Of a stretch of 43,440 bases of DNA, positions 24,822-33,381 are shown one piece after another. Every line of letters starts with the position of its first letter. Positions within the stretch are counted from its first letter, which is position 1. This stretch comes from an uncultured Veillonella sp. GTDB taxonomy: Bacteria > Bacillota > Negativicutes > Veillonellales > Veillonellaceae. The notes under the pieces were generated by a model that saw only the letters and a program-made list of their open reading frames with translations, did no database searches and was not told where the DNA came from. The stretch covers positions 1-43,440 of the forward strand of contig CAAEOZ010000235.1 in the NCBI GenBank assembly GCA_900757715.1. Reading direction: 5' to 3'. Both the position numbers and the translations under genes were made by a program.

Positions 24822-26330
24822 TTATAGTCTACTTTTTATTAAATCAAGATAAAACCTTAATTCTTTACTTCTAATAAATAATATTCCCCATGCCATAATT
24901 ATAAAGATACTATTACATACGACCCCTAGCAAAAGTCCAAACCAACCACTATCCAAAGCAATAAATTGTGATAAGAATTTACTAAAATAAACTAATACAA
25001 ATGTAACTAGAGTATAACGGAAATAAAGTTTAAAATAACTAACCAAAGACCAACGTAATCCGTATTTAAACAAAACATATGGTTCAACTATAAAAGGCAT
25101 ACAAATCGTACTAATAAACATAGCCAATAACACGCCCCAAACATCAAAATATTGAACTAAAACAATGGAAGATCCTAAATTTATTAAGGCCTCTATTAAG
25201 GACATATATCGATTTTGCCAAAAGAGCCCCATAGCATCTTTAAATACTAAGACGCCTTTACGCATAAACATTAGATAAAAGTTGATGACCATCCAAAGTA
25301 CTATACTTTCATCAAAACGATAGCTATTTCCTAGCCAGATGGTAATAAACGGATTTAACAAAAGGTATAAATTACTACAGATAAAACAAGCCAAATAGGC
25401 TGTCATAAATTCTAATCTCTTGAAAATAACTAATTTATGAGCATCATCATGCGACTCATTCAAATTTCCTACAGATGCCTTTAGTGCATTAAATACTTGA
25501 TCAGACAACTTATCGATGCCATTAATAATCAAATAATAATTCGTATATAACGCAACAGCACTTAAACCTACAAATTTCGATAAAATAATATTTGATGTTC
25601 CAAAAACAGTAACACCACCAATTTTATGAAGTATTAAGGCCTTTATATTTCTAATAATACTTTGGTATATATCTTTATTTAAAGGCCGAATATTCTTTTC
25701 ATTTAAGAAGGAATATAAGCGATTGGCTTTTCTAGCTATTAAAAAGTTCTCGCAGAAAGTCATGCATATACGTAGAATAATATATACCCAAAAACTATGA
25801 GTTAAAATGACTAAGGCAATTTGGAATAAGCTCCCTATCAGTTGAGTAATCCCTCTGTAATAGTTAGCTATATATTGTTTTTGATCAGCTATAAGCAAAC
25901 ATTTTTTATAAGAGTAAAAATAACTAATACCCGTATCAATAACAAAGAGTAGAAAGAAAATATTTAAATATGCAATATTAGGAGGTACCTTTATAAGATG
26001 TTGAACAAAAGGCGATATACATAATCCTAAGAATAGAATAAGTGTACCAATATAAATATATGCTTTTTTAAATATTCTCATGATTGATTTTGCTGTTTCT
26101 AAATCATGATTAGCTAAAGGAGCATATAAACTAAATATAATAGCCGGACCAATGCCCAATTCAGTAAGAGATAATACAGTCAAAATATTATCAAATAAAC
26201 CATTTAAGCCTAAATATTCAATAGATAAATAATATAGTAATACAAAACGGATAATAAACTGTAATACCATATTAAATCCATATACAATTAACGTGGAATT
26301 TATGTTCTTAATTGCACTAACTGTCCGCAT
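24822..26330 (-). CDS. Wzx-type polysaccharide flippase / export protein
   Basis: A 502-residue protein with 12 to 14 predicted membrane helices. It begins INSTLIVYGFNMVLQFIIRF with LSIEYLGLNGLFDNIL, a signature of the oligosaccharide flippases of the MATE-like superfamily. It would move undecaprenyl-diphosphate-linked repeat units across the inner membrane. It lies 9 bp from the neighbouring cytidylyltransferase gene in a tight operon that also holds a polymerase-like protein and the initiating transferase, giving a complete Wzx/Wzy-type set. Base composition is strongly AT-rich. Confidence 0.92.
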   Translation of the reverse strand: MRTVSAIKNINSTLIVYGFNMVLQFIIRFVLLYYLSIEYLGLNGLFDNILTVLSLTELGIGPAIIFSLYAPLANHDLETAKSIMRIFKKAYIYIGTLILFLGLCISPFVQHLIKVPPNIAYLNIFFLLFVIDTGISYFYSYKKCLLIADQKQYIANYYRGITQLIGSLFQIALVILTHSFWVYIILRICMTFCENFLIARKANRLYSFLNEKNIRPLNKDIYQSIIRNIKALILHKIGGVTVFGTSNIILSKFVGLSAVALYTNYYLIINGIDKLSDQVFNALKASVGNLNESHDDAHKLVIFKRLEFMTAYLACFICSNLYLLLNPFITIWLGNSYRFDESIVLWMVINFYLMFMRKGVLVFKDAMGLFWQNRYMSLIEALINLGSSIVLVQYFDVWGVLLAMFISTICMPFIVEPYVLFKYGLRWSLVSYFKLYFRYTLVTFVLVYFSKFLSQFIALDSGWFGLLLGVVCNSIFIIMAWGILFIRSKELRFYLDLIKSRL

Positions 26331-26339
26331 AATATCAGC

Positions 26340-27059
26340 CTATAACCCCATAATATTGAGGCTATTTTTTACTTCTAAATAAGCCTTAAATGTATAAAAA
26401 TCAATAGGTGTTGTAATCTTAATATTCTCAGCTGGTCCTATTACTGTAAACAGTTCAGCCCCATAAAACTGCATCATAGATGCCGAATCTATGAACTCCA
26501 AGTTTTCAAATCTTGCTTTTTCATGTGCCTTATAAATATCTTTTAAATAAAAGCATTGTGGAGCTTTAGCAAGTAAACATTCATCTCGAGAAAGTATTTT
26601 CCCTACATGAGAAAGCTCATTATCTTTTAAAACAATAGTTTCTATAGCTTGTGAAACAGTAATGGCATTACCATATGTTTTTGTTGACGATATACACGTA
26701 TTAATTAGCTCATCAGAGATAATAGGTCTAACCCCATCATGTAATAAAACTATACTATCTTCATTATATAGTCTTGAAGACTCTTGAATTCCAAGATAAA
26801 TCGACTCTTGTCCTGTTTTTCCACCTGGAATAATCGATTTGACTTTATCCAAACTATACTTTTGTACTAATTTACTAACCTCTCCAATAATAGACTCTAA
26901 TACTACTAAAACAATTCCATCAATATTATTATTATTTTGAAAGTGTTCTAGCGTATACACTAATATTGGTTTCCCATTAACTTCTAGCAATTGTTTCGGT
27001 GTGCCAGTAGAACTCATGCGTTGTCCAGTTCCTCCAGCAAAAATAATACCTATATTCAT
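26340..27059 (-). CDS. IspD/TarI-family cytidylyltransferase
   Basis: A 239-residue nucleotidyltransferase. FAGGTGQRM (residues 7-15) followed by PKQLLEVNGKPIL is the nucleotide-binding signature; LLHDGVRPIISDELI and AKAPQCFYLKDI match the IspD/TarI family, and KITTPIDFYTFKAYLE its C-terminus. The enzyme transfers CMP from CTP to a polyol or sugar phosphate. In a glycan operon next to licD, a TarI-like role making CDP-ribitol or another CDP-polyol is more likely than isoprenoid synthesis. No TarJ-type reductase is visible in the window. The start follows AGGGGTATAGC. Confidence 0.88.
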   Translation of the reverse strand: MNIGIIFAGGTGQRMSSTGTPKQLLEVNGKPILVYTLEHFQNNNNIDGIVLVVLESIIGEVSKLVQKYSLDKVKSIIPGGKTGQESIYLGIQESSRLYNEDSIVLLHDGVRPIISDELINTCISSTKTYGNAITVSQAIETIVLKDNELSHVGKILSRDECLLAKAPQCFYLKDIYKAHEKARFENLEFIDSASMMQFYGAELFTVIGPAENIKITTPIDFYTFKAYLEVKNSLNIMGL

Positions 27060-27075
27060 GCTATACCCCTATACA

Positions 27076-27870
27076 TTAAATCTCATATGCTCTAATACTT
27101 GATATTTTACGTTTACCTTCTGGTGGTATTTCCATATAGTTACAACCATATAAATTACTTAAATATGTATCGTAACATGAAAAAACCTCTAATGTTAAAT
27201 CTCTAAACTCTATAGGGACACGTTTTTCAAAAGCATCCTTTACCATACATTCAGCTTCACCATAAACGCCACCAGTAATAGCACCTACATAATTAGAAGT
27301 ATTATAATCATACTGTTTTGCTAATTGATCTAATTTATAAGCCCAATATTTATATCCCACACATTTAGCAAAAATAATTAATATAGACTTGATACATGCT
27401 CTAGTAAATGATTTACCATGTCCTAATTTAGCATCACATAGTTCAAGCATCTTACTATAAATTTTACGTTTTTTATAGATACTAATAACTTCATTTTTAT
27501 CATTTGGTAATCCATCAACAGGCATAATATCCATAAATAAAAATTGATTAGAATTACTATATTTATCTTCAATCTTGATATCAAGCTTTTCTAATCGCGC
27601 AAAAGGATATTTTGAATTATTGCGCTCAATAGATCTAAGCAAATAATTATTATTTAAAACCTCTGGAAATATAGTAATTAATTTTTCATAATCAGGTCTA
27701 CTTAAACAAATGTCTATATCATCATCCCAAGGAATAAAACCTTTATGCCTAATGGCCCCTAATAATGATCCTCCTGATAGCGAATATTTAATATCATTCT
27801 CTTTACAAAAGGAATCAAACTCTTTAAGCATTATAAATAAATGATCTTGAATTTCAGATATAGTCAACAT
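27076..27870 (-). CDS. LicD-family phosphotransferase
   Basis: A 264-residue protein. SLSGGSLLGAIRHKG and FIPWDDDIDICLSR (about residues 31-57) form the classical LicD nucleotidyltransferase-fold core with the metal-binding DDDID. LicD enzymes transfer phosphocholine, or in other cases ribitol/glycerol phosphate, from a CDP donor to a glycan. I chose ATG 27870 because AGGGGAT lies about ten bases upstream; a TTG at 27894 would add eight residues and overlap the previous gene. Its gene sits directly upstream of the cytidylyltransferase gene that could make its donor. No LicA/LicC choline genes are in the window, so the substituent is undecided. Confidence 0.9.
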   Translation of the reverse strand: MLTISEIQDHLFIMLKEFDSFCKENDIKYSLSGGSLLGAIRHKGFIPWDDDIDICLSRPDYEKLITIFPEVLNNNYLLRSIERNNSKYPFARLEKLDIKIEDKYSNSNQFLFMDIMPVDGLPNDKNEVISIYKKRKIYSKMLELCDAKLGHGKSFTRACIKSILIIFAKCVGYKYWAYKLDQLAKQYDYNTSNYVGAITGGVYGEAECMVKDAFEKRVPIEFRDLTLEVFSCYDTYLSNLYGCNYMEIPPEGKRKISSIRAYEI

Positions 27871-27883
27871 TATTAAAAATCCC

Positions 27884-28885
27884 CTAATTTTCAAACCATA
27901 CTAACTTCATTTGTCGTATAAATTCATCTTCTGACCAGTCTTCAATGCCGAATCTAGGTATAGAAAATGGATTAGTATTAGAATGAAGCTGTGCTCTTTT
28001 AGTACTAACTGAATATGTGAATCCTAGATCTTGAACAATTTGTTCTGTCACTTGATCAAAACTTTCTTTATGACCAAAAGGATACGCAAAAATATCTATA
28101 TCCATGTGTAACAAATTCTCTAAAAAAAGCTTAGAAGATTGTATTTCATGTATTTGTTCTTCTCTACTAATTTGTTTCAACGCTGGATGGTGTATAGTAT
28201 GCGCTCCCAATGTAATTAGATTACTTTCATATAAATCTATTAATTCATAAGAAGTCATAGTCCTATTATTAGGATTAACCTTCAATCCATAAGATTCGTA
28301 CCATCTGTCTAATATCATATCTCTTTCATTAGGATGTAGAGAAAAAAGCATATGGTGTAACGTATAAAAACTATGTAATCTCTTTTTATCATCAGATACA
28401 TCAAATACATGTCTTTGATTTAATATATCTAACTCAATTAATTCTCTTAGATTTTTATTTTCGAATAAAACAGTTTCTAATCGATCCCACCAAAACTCTT
28501 TACCCGTATCTACACCACCAGATGTTATAAAAATCGTCGCTGGGACTTGATACTTTTTTAAAATTGGAAAGGCATATTTGTAATTATCATAATATCCATC
28601 GTCAAAGGTAATAATAACAGATGGTTCTTTTATATCATTGCATTTTAAATCATTAAAAGTTATTACATTGTAATGATTTTTTAAGACTTGAATATGTCTT
28701 TCAAAATTATCAGGAGTTACATTAATATTAAATAAATCACGATTCAAATAATTAACTCTATGATAAAGTAAAACAACTACTGGCTTATCAAAAATATTAT
28801 GGATTAAATTGATTGGAGCCAACCTTTTTCTATAGATAGATCGAATCCACGGTAGATTTTCTTTTATATAATCTTTAAAACTCAT
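27884..28885 (-). CDS. Polysaccharide deacetylase family protein (NodB-type)
   Basis: A 333-residue protein with the NodB core: IITFDDGYYDNY (metal-binding Asp pair), HTIHHPAL (the HxxxH pair) and DIFAYPFGHKESF. These enzymes remove N-acetyl groups from polysaccharide or lipid-linked sugars. There is no signal peptide; the N-terminal LLYHRVNYLNRDLFNINVTP is usual for this cytoplasmic or membrane-associated group. ATG 28885 overlaps the stop of the upstream glycosyltransferase as ATGA, indicating translational coupling. It may deacetylate a HexNAc residue of the repeat unit. Confidence 0.9.
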   Translation of the reverse strand: MSFKDYIKENLPWIRSIYRKRLAPINLIHNIFDKPVVVLLYHRVNYLNRDLFNINVTPDNFERHIQVLKNHYNVITFNDLKCNDIKEPSVIITFDDGYYDNYKYAFPILKKYQVPATIFITSGGVDTGKEFWWDRLETVLFENKNLRELIELDILNQRHVFDVSDDKKRLHSFYTLHHMLFSLHPNERDMILDRWYESYGLKVNPNNRTMTSYELIDLYESNLITLGAHTIHHPALKQISREEQIHEIQSSKLFLENLLHMDIDIFAYPFGHKESFDQVTEQIVQDLGFTYSVSTKRAQLHSNTNPFSIPRFGIEDWSEDEFIRQMKLVWFEN

Positions 28886-29973
28886 TGTTTTCCCTTGTAT
28901 ATATTTTCAATCTTCTTTATAGCAACACAGGAATCATAACCTAGTTCTTTAATTCTAGATCTATAATCAATATATTTATTCTTACCAAATTTAGACATAA
29001 TCTCATGAGCCCATTGTTCAGGATTATCAATTGGTAAAGTCGTACATAAATCAGTCAACACAACCTCTTGTGTAATCGTATCAGATACTAATATTGGTAT
29101 GCCTAATGCTTGTGACTCAATCGCAATTAGCGGTAACCCTTCAAATAATGAGGGTAATATCATAATATCTATAGCTTGCATAACCTCAACAGTGTTATTT
29201 ACATACCCCATAAAAATAACCTTATCAGATATAGCTGCTAATTTTACAAGACTTTCAACCTTATGACGTTCTACACCATCCCCCAAGAGAAATAAATAAC
29301 TATTAGGATTTTGTTTCAATACCTCTTTAAATATATCGATAATAAAAGAGTGATTTTTAACAGGTGTAAAACGACCAATATGTCCTACTACCAATGCATC
29401 CTTAGGAATATTGAATTTTTGTCTAACCTCCAACCCTAGATTTATATTTCTATCATATAAATCCAAATCGATAGCATTATGTAATAAATAATATGAATCA
29501 CTATCTATACATTTTCTAGGAAACATCCATTCTGATGCCTTAGTAGAGCAGCCTATATAAGTATCAACCAAATAAGGTAATAAAAATCTTCCAACCTTAT
29601 GTAATCCTGTCTTTAGAAAGCGTACGATTTTTCGATTATCATCTATACTAGAGCTATGCGCATGTAAAATAATAGTTTTAAATCCAGCTAATTTAGCAGT
29701 TAAAATAGGAATAATATTGACATAAGATTGATGAAAATGAATGATGTCTTTTCCTTCAGAAAGTAGGCACTTCATTTTTTTATAAAACTGAATAATATGA
29801 TACGGTCTACTAACCGTCTCTACCTTATAATTTACATCAAAATTTTGAGGATCATCATAACTCAGCAATGTTAATTCAAATTCTTCTTTATCAATCATTC
29901 TATACAATTGAAGAACATAAGATGTTAAACCACCCATATCTTTATCTATAGGAAGTTCTATTACCTTTATCAT
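28882..29973 (-). CDS. Glycosyltransferase family 4-like
   Basis: A 363-residue GT-B enzyme. The start ATG 29973 gives MIKVIELPIDKDMGGLTSYV, matching the family beginning with a glycine-rich loop; a TTG at 29994 would add seven residues. Donor-site motifs are VVGHIGRFTPVKNH, YLFLLGDGVER and LPSLFEGLPLIAIESQALG. LHAHSSSIDDNRK is also typical of EpsF-like enzymes. It adds one sugar of the repeat unit on the cytoplasmic face of the membrane. It is coupled by a 4-bp overlap to the deacetylase gene. Donor and linkage are unknown. Confidence 0.92.
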   Translation of the reverse strand: MIKVIELPIDKDMGGLTSYVLQLYRMIDKEEFELTLLSYDDPQNFDVNYKVETVSRPYHIIQFYKKMKCLLSEGKDIIHFHQSYVNIIPILTAKLAGFKTIILHAHSSSIDDNRKIVRFLKTGLHKVGRFLLPYLVDTYIGCSTKASEWMFPRKCIDSDSYYLLHNAIDLDLYDRNINLGLEVRQKFNIPKDALVVGHIGRFTPVKNHSFIIDIFKEVLKQNPNSYLFLLGDGVERHKVESLVKLAAISDKVIFMGYVNNTVEVMQAIDIMILPSLFEGLPLIAIESQALGIPILVSDTITQEVVLTDLCTTLPIDNPEQWAHEIMSKFGKNKYIDYRSRIKELGYDSCVAIKKIENIYKGKQ

Positions 29974-29983
29974 AGTCAGTATA

Positions 29984-30754
29984 TTATCTCCCAAATAATT
30001 TACGTTTTAAGAATAAACCACCTTTTTTAATCCAATTTTGAGGTTCCATGAAAGATACATTTTGTTCTTTATAGCTAATATTATTAGCTTCAATCCATAC
30101 ATCAAGCAGGATTTCACTAACAAAGCCGTAGATGCGCGCTTCATACGTATCATAACCAGAAATATCAACACGTTTTTCGATTTCTTCTAAGATAGAAAAC
30201 ATCCATTCACAGTATTGATCAAATAAATCTCTACGCATAACGAACATGTTGAACATATGAGCCCATGTACGATTACAAACCTTTGTAAACGCAGCGCTAT
30301 ATTCAGGATATTTTTCAGCGATGATTTGTTCTGCCGCATCCAGTCCTGAGCTATGGTGGGCATTATTATAGTGAGAACGATTAGACTCAATATAATATTT
30401 ACGCTTATCAGCTACCACAACAGGATATTGTGAAAGTAATGCTTCCCATTCCTTACCCATAAGGATCTGTTTTTTTTTCTCTTCTATATTGCGCACCTCT
30501 TTACGAGTAAAATATCGTCTGTAATGGACGAGACCAATATAATCCGCATCAAGATTTTTCCAAGCCCAATATAAACCTGTTAATTCACAATAATTTGCAT
30601 TTTTTGAAGAGATATTATCTCCCGTATGATCACCAATATATCCAATATCAGATTTATCTTTACGACCCACATGAATTGGCAAATATACGGAGTCCTCTGG
30701 CATCCAATATTGTTTATGTGTTGCTACTAAAATCTTAATATTCACTAATTTCAT
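29984..30754 (-). CDS. DUF4422 glycosyltransferase
   Basis: A 256-residue protein of the DUF4422 family: ILVATHKQYWMPEDSVYLPI, HVGRKDKS, GDNISSKNANYCELTGLYWA and DYIGLVHYRRYF are its hallmarks. Members occur in capsule and O-antigen clusters and are taken to be glycosyltransferases. The gene overlaps the upstream polymerase gene by 20 bp. A GTG at 30745 with AAGGTGG nine bases upstream is an equally good start. A run of nine A in the coding strand (30470-30478, EEKKKQ) could cause slippage. A C-terminal basic amphipathic tail (KKGGLFLKRKLFGR) may touch the membrane. Confidence 0.9.
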   Translation of the reverse strand: MKLVNIKILVATHKQYWMPEDSVYLPIHVGRKDKSDIGYIGDHTGDNISSKNANYCELTGLYWAWKNLDADYIGLVHYRRYFTRKEVRNIEEKKKQILMGKEWEALLSQYPVVVADKRKYYIESNRSHYNNAHHSSGLDAAEQIIAEKYPEYSAAFTKVCNRTWAHMFNMFVMRRDLFDQYCEWMFSILEEIEKRVDISGYDTYEARIYGFVSEILLDVWIEANNISYKEQNVSFMEPQNWIKKGGLFLKRKLFGR

Positions 30755-32351
30755 CCACCTTATTACGATATGAATTTCTCGTATAAACTAATGCATAACC
30801 AAACCCTAATAATATCCAAAAATAATAGAGCTCATTTAAAGTCGTTCCTATCCCTGTCAACAAAGACTCTATATAAGCAATTGTAAAAAATATAATACAT
30901 ATATCTTTTGGATTTTTAAATACATAAATAAGCAATCTAACTAATAAGAATACAATAGGTCCCATAAACAATACGAAACTTATGATTCCTGTTTCCGATA
31001 AGCGAGAGGTATATTCTCCTAACATAGGAATAGAAATATTAATAAGACCCTTATTTTTAATATTTTCAATCCACATTTTTACTTCCGCACCATTTAATGT
31101 ATCTTCATCTAAATGATTCAAAACATATGGTGTACGTAACCCTTGTCCAATACCTAATAATGGATTTTCTATGAATATATTCAAATCAGCTTTCATAACA
31201 CCATATCTTTGGTTATTACTACGACCACCTTTTTTAGATAAAGACGTAATATTATTTTCTCCATAAGATGTAATTTCATTTGCAACCTGCTGAGTTGAAA
31301 TATTTTTAATTGTTGTACTAGTTGTATTTATACTTTTAGTAGAAGCATCTTGTACATAAAGAACATTAGATGTATATACTATATTTCCTACAAAAGCTAA
31401 AAGACCTATTAAAGTTACAAGAACTGTATGTATTATAAATTTTTTGTTTCTAAATTGAATACAAAGCGTAAATACAAGCAATATGTAATCTATTATTAAA
31501 AAAACAGTTGCAGTTCTACTATTAGCTAATAAGGTAATCATCTCTAAAAGCAATAGAATAATGAAAGATAATCCTACCAACTTTTTATTCTTAGATGTAA
31601 AAATAATACTCCATATAAAAGGAATTGTAATAACTGCATAAATCCCCAAAAAGGATGGTTCGGGAAATAGAGACCTAAATTGTAATTCTGGCCAAAATAA
31701 TGGTGGCCACCATGTATTATTAATCTCAATAGCATGAACAATAGGTCTTATATATGTTAATAATGAAAGTGCCCATTGTTGTTTATCAAAATAAAATAGT
31801 TCAATAACACCAAAAACAACAACTAGACTAGCAGAAATTAATGAACCCTTACTTATTATTTTCAAAATTGTTTCCGATCGATTTTTATACCAATAGAAAA
31901 TCAAATAAGAAAATCCAAATGTAAAAATAAGTTGAGTCAAAGAGTTCTTTAAAACCCTAAAGCAAAAATGAATGACCGATAATGTATATTCACTCACAGT
32001 TTCATTAAATATAAACTGAATTATAGCTTCCAATTTATGATTCATATAATTAGTGCCAGGAACTAAATCATAATAAGGGAAATTAAGCAAACCATGAACT
32101 AAAGATACAGTAATACTGAAACCTAAAAGAGCTATATATAATAATTCTTTCCAATATAAATGATATTGACGTAGACTATCTCTTTTTAGCCATACACTAT
32201 ATGCTAAACAAATAAATAGTGTATAAAATGATGCTTTTGCAGAAAACTCTCCACCTAAAAAACCTATTCGTAAAGACATGGGGATTACAGGAAATATTAC
32301 AAATATAAAACTTAATCCTATTAAACTATCAATATATTTATTACTAGACAT
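30735..32351 (-). CDS. Wzy-like O-antigen polymerase
   Basis: A 538-residue membrane protein with about a dozen helices and one large loop (about residues 325-425) rich in Ser, Thr and Asn. The loop ends GVMKADLNIFIENPLLGIGQ, which resembles the ENPLxGxG motif of O-antigen polymerase/ligase (Wzy_C) proteins. It would polymerise flipped repeat units in the periplasm. Such proteins are poorly conserved, so the call rests on topology, the short motif and the presence of Wzx and initiating transferase genes. Very AT-rich. Confidence 0.82.
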   Translation of the reverse strand: MSSNKYIDSLIGLSFIFVIFPVIPMSLRIGFLGGEFSAKASFYTLFICLAYSVWLKRDSLRQYHLYWKELLYIALLGFSITVSLVHGLLNFPYYDLVPGTNYMNHKLEAIIQFIFNETVSEYTLSVIHFCFRVLKNSLTQLIFTFGFSYLIFYWYKNRSETILKIISKGSLISASLVVVFGVIELFYFDKQQWALSLLTYIRPIVHAIEINNTWWPPLFWPELQFRSLFPEPSFLGIYAVITIPFIWSIIFTSKNKKLVGLSFIILLLLEMITLLANSRTATVFLIIDYILLVFTLCIQFRNKKFIIHTVLVTLIGLLAFVGNIVYTSNVLYVQDASTKSINTTSTTIKNISTQQVANEITSYGENNITSLSKKGGRSNNQRYGVMKADLNIFIENPLLGIGQGLRTPYVLNHLDEDTLNGAEVKMWIENIKNKGLINISIPMLGEYTSRLSETGIISFVLFMGPIVFLLVRLLIYVFKNPKDICIIFFTIAYIESLLTGIGTTLNELYYFWILLGFGYALVYTRNSYRNKVDEISEY

Positions 32352-32379
32352 ATACTCTCATCCTACTACTCTCATATTA

Positions 32380-33381
32380 TCATTTCAATTTTATTAACTT
32401 GGAGTTCCCAAAAATCCAAGAAGTTAATTTATATCTATCAAAACATTTAACAATAAAAATAGGTACTATTGTACTAATCATACAAGATAAAATTAAGCAC
32501 ACAACAACATTGTCGATTGAGAGATGCTTAAATATAGTTCTTAATGGTCCAGAAAAATATAAATGTAAAATATAAATTCCTAAAGAGTAACGACCACAAA
32601 TATTCCAAATAGTAACCCATTTTATATTCTTAAACTTAAAAAATAGAATAGATAAAAAAACAGAACCTGATATAGCACATATAAACTTTAAAATATTATG
32701 CACTTCTATATAAGGAAATGTAATCACTGCCAGGACAATACTAATCAAACCAATACCATTCAACTTATTACAAATAATTGTCCTGAGTTGATCCTGATAC
32801 ATACATAATACAGATCCTAATGTAAAATATACGCCTCCATAAATAATTAAATTAATAATCTTCAATAATCCATAAACAGGTGGCATAAAAAAATACAAGC
32901 ATAGAAATATAATAAAGACTATTGTAGGCTTTATTATAGATTCAAATATAGGAATAGCTACAAAAAGCCAAATCAGTACATACAAAAACCATAAGTAGGA
33001 AAGAGGAGCTATATAAATATGCATTAAATCAACTAGATTAAAATGATCGCTCATCTGGATATTCCCATACAATGTTGCATAATATTTAGATAACCAAAAT
33101 ACAACGGAGAATAATAAATACATAGGGACCATGTTTAAAAACTTATTAGAAATTTTTTTTAGCAGACCTGAATTTTTTTGAGTCCATGTGAGCTTATATA
33201 AAAAACCACTAATCAAAAAAAATAATGGCATATGAAAACTATAAATTACATCATATACAAACTGTAAGCTCCATTGATATTCTGTAAAAGTTTCTGCTCG
33301 AATATAACCAAGAATAACATGACCAACAACAACTAAAAATATAGCAAAACCCTTTAGCGAATCTAGCCACTCAATTCTCAT
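32380..33381 (-). CDS. Membrane acyltransferase, acyltransferase-3 family (O-acetylase candidate)
   Basis: A 333-residue protein with about ten membrane helices. It starts MRIEWLDSLKGFAIFLVVVG followed by HVILGYI, the typical R-x-x-x-LDxLKG and H signature, and FHMPLFFLISGFL is also characteristic. It probably acetylates a sugar of the polysaccharide. ATG 33381 overlaps the glf stop as ATGA. The gene contains runs of eight T (33153-33160), seven T (33173-33179) and eight A (33215-33222), so on/off slippage is conceivable, though the whole gene is AT-rich. Confidence 0.9.
   Translation of the reverse strand: MRIEWLDSLKGFAIFLVVVGHVILGYIRAETFTEYQWSLQFVYDVIYSFHMPLFFLISGFLYKLTWTQKNSGLLKKISNKFLNMVPMYLLFSVVFWLSKYYATLYGNIQMSDHFNLVDLMHIYIAPLSYLWFLYVLIWLFVAIPIFESIIKPTIVFIIFLCLYFFMPPVYGLLKIINLIIYGGVYFTLGSVLCMYQDQLRTIICNKLNGIGLISIVLAVITFPYIEVHNILKFICAISGSVFLSILFFKFKNIKWVTIWNICGRYSLGIYILHLYFSGPLRTIFKHLSIDNVVVCLILSCMISTIVPIFIVKCFDRYKLTSWIFGNSKLIKLK

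Noticed and set aside
26340..27059. Housekeeping IspD of isoprenoid synthesis
   Set aside because: Sequence alone cannot separate IspD from TarI here, but the gene lies inside a glycan operon beside licD, with AT-rich composition like its neighbours, so a glycan role is preferred.
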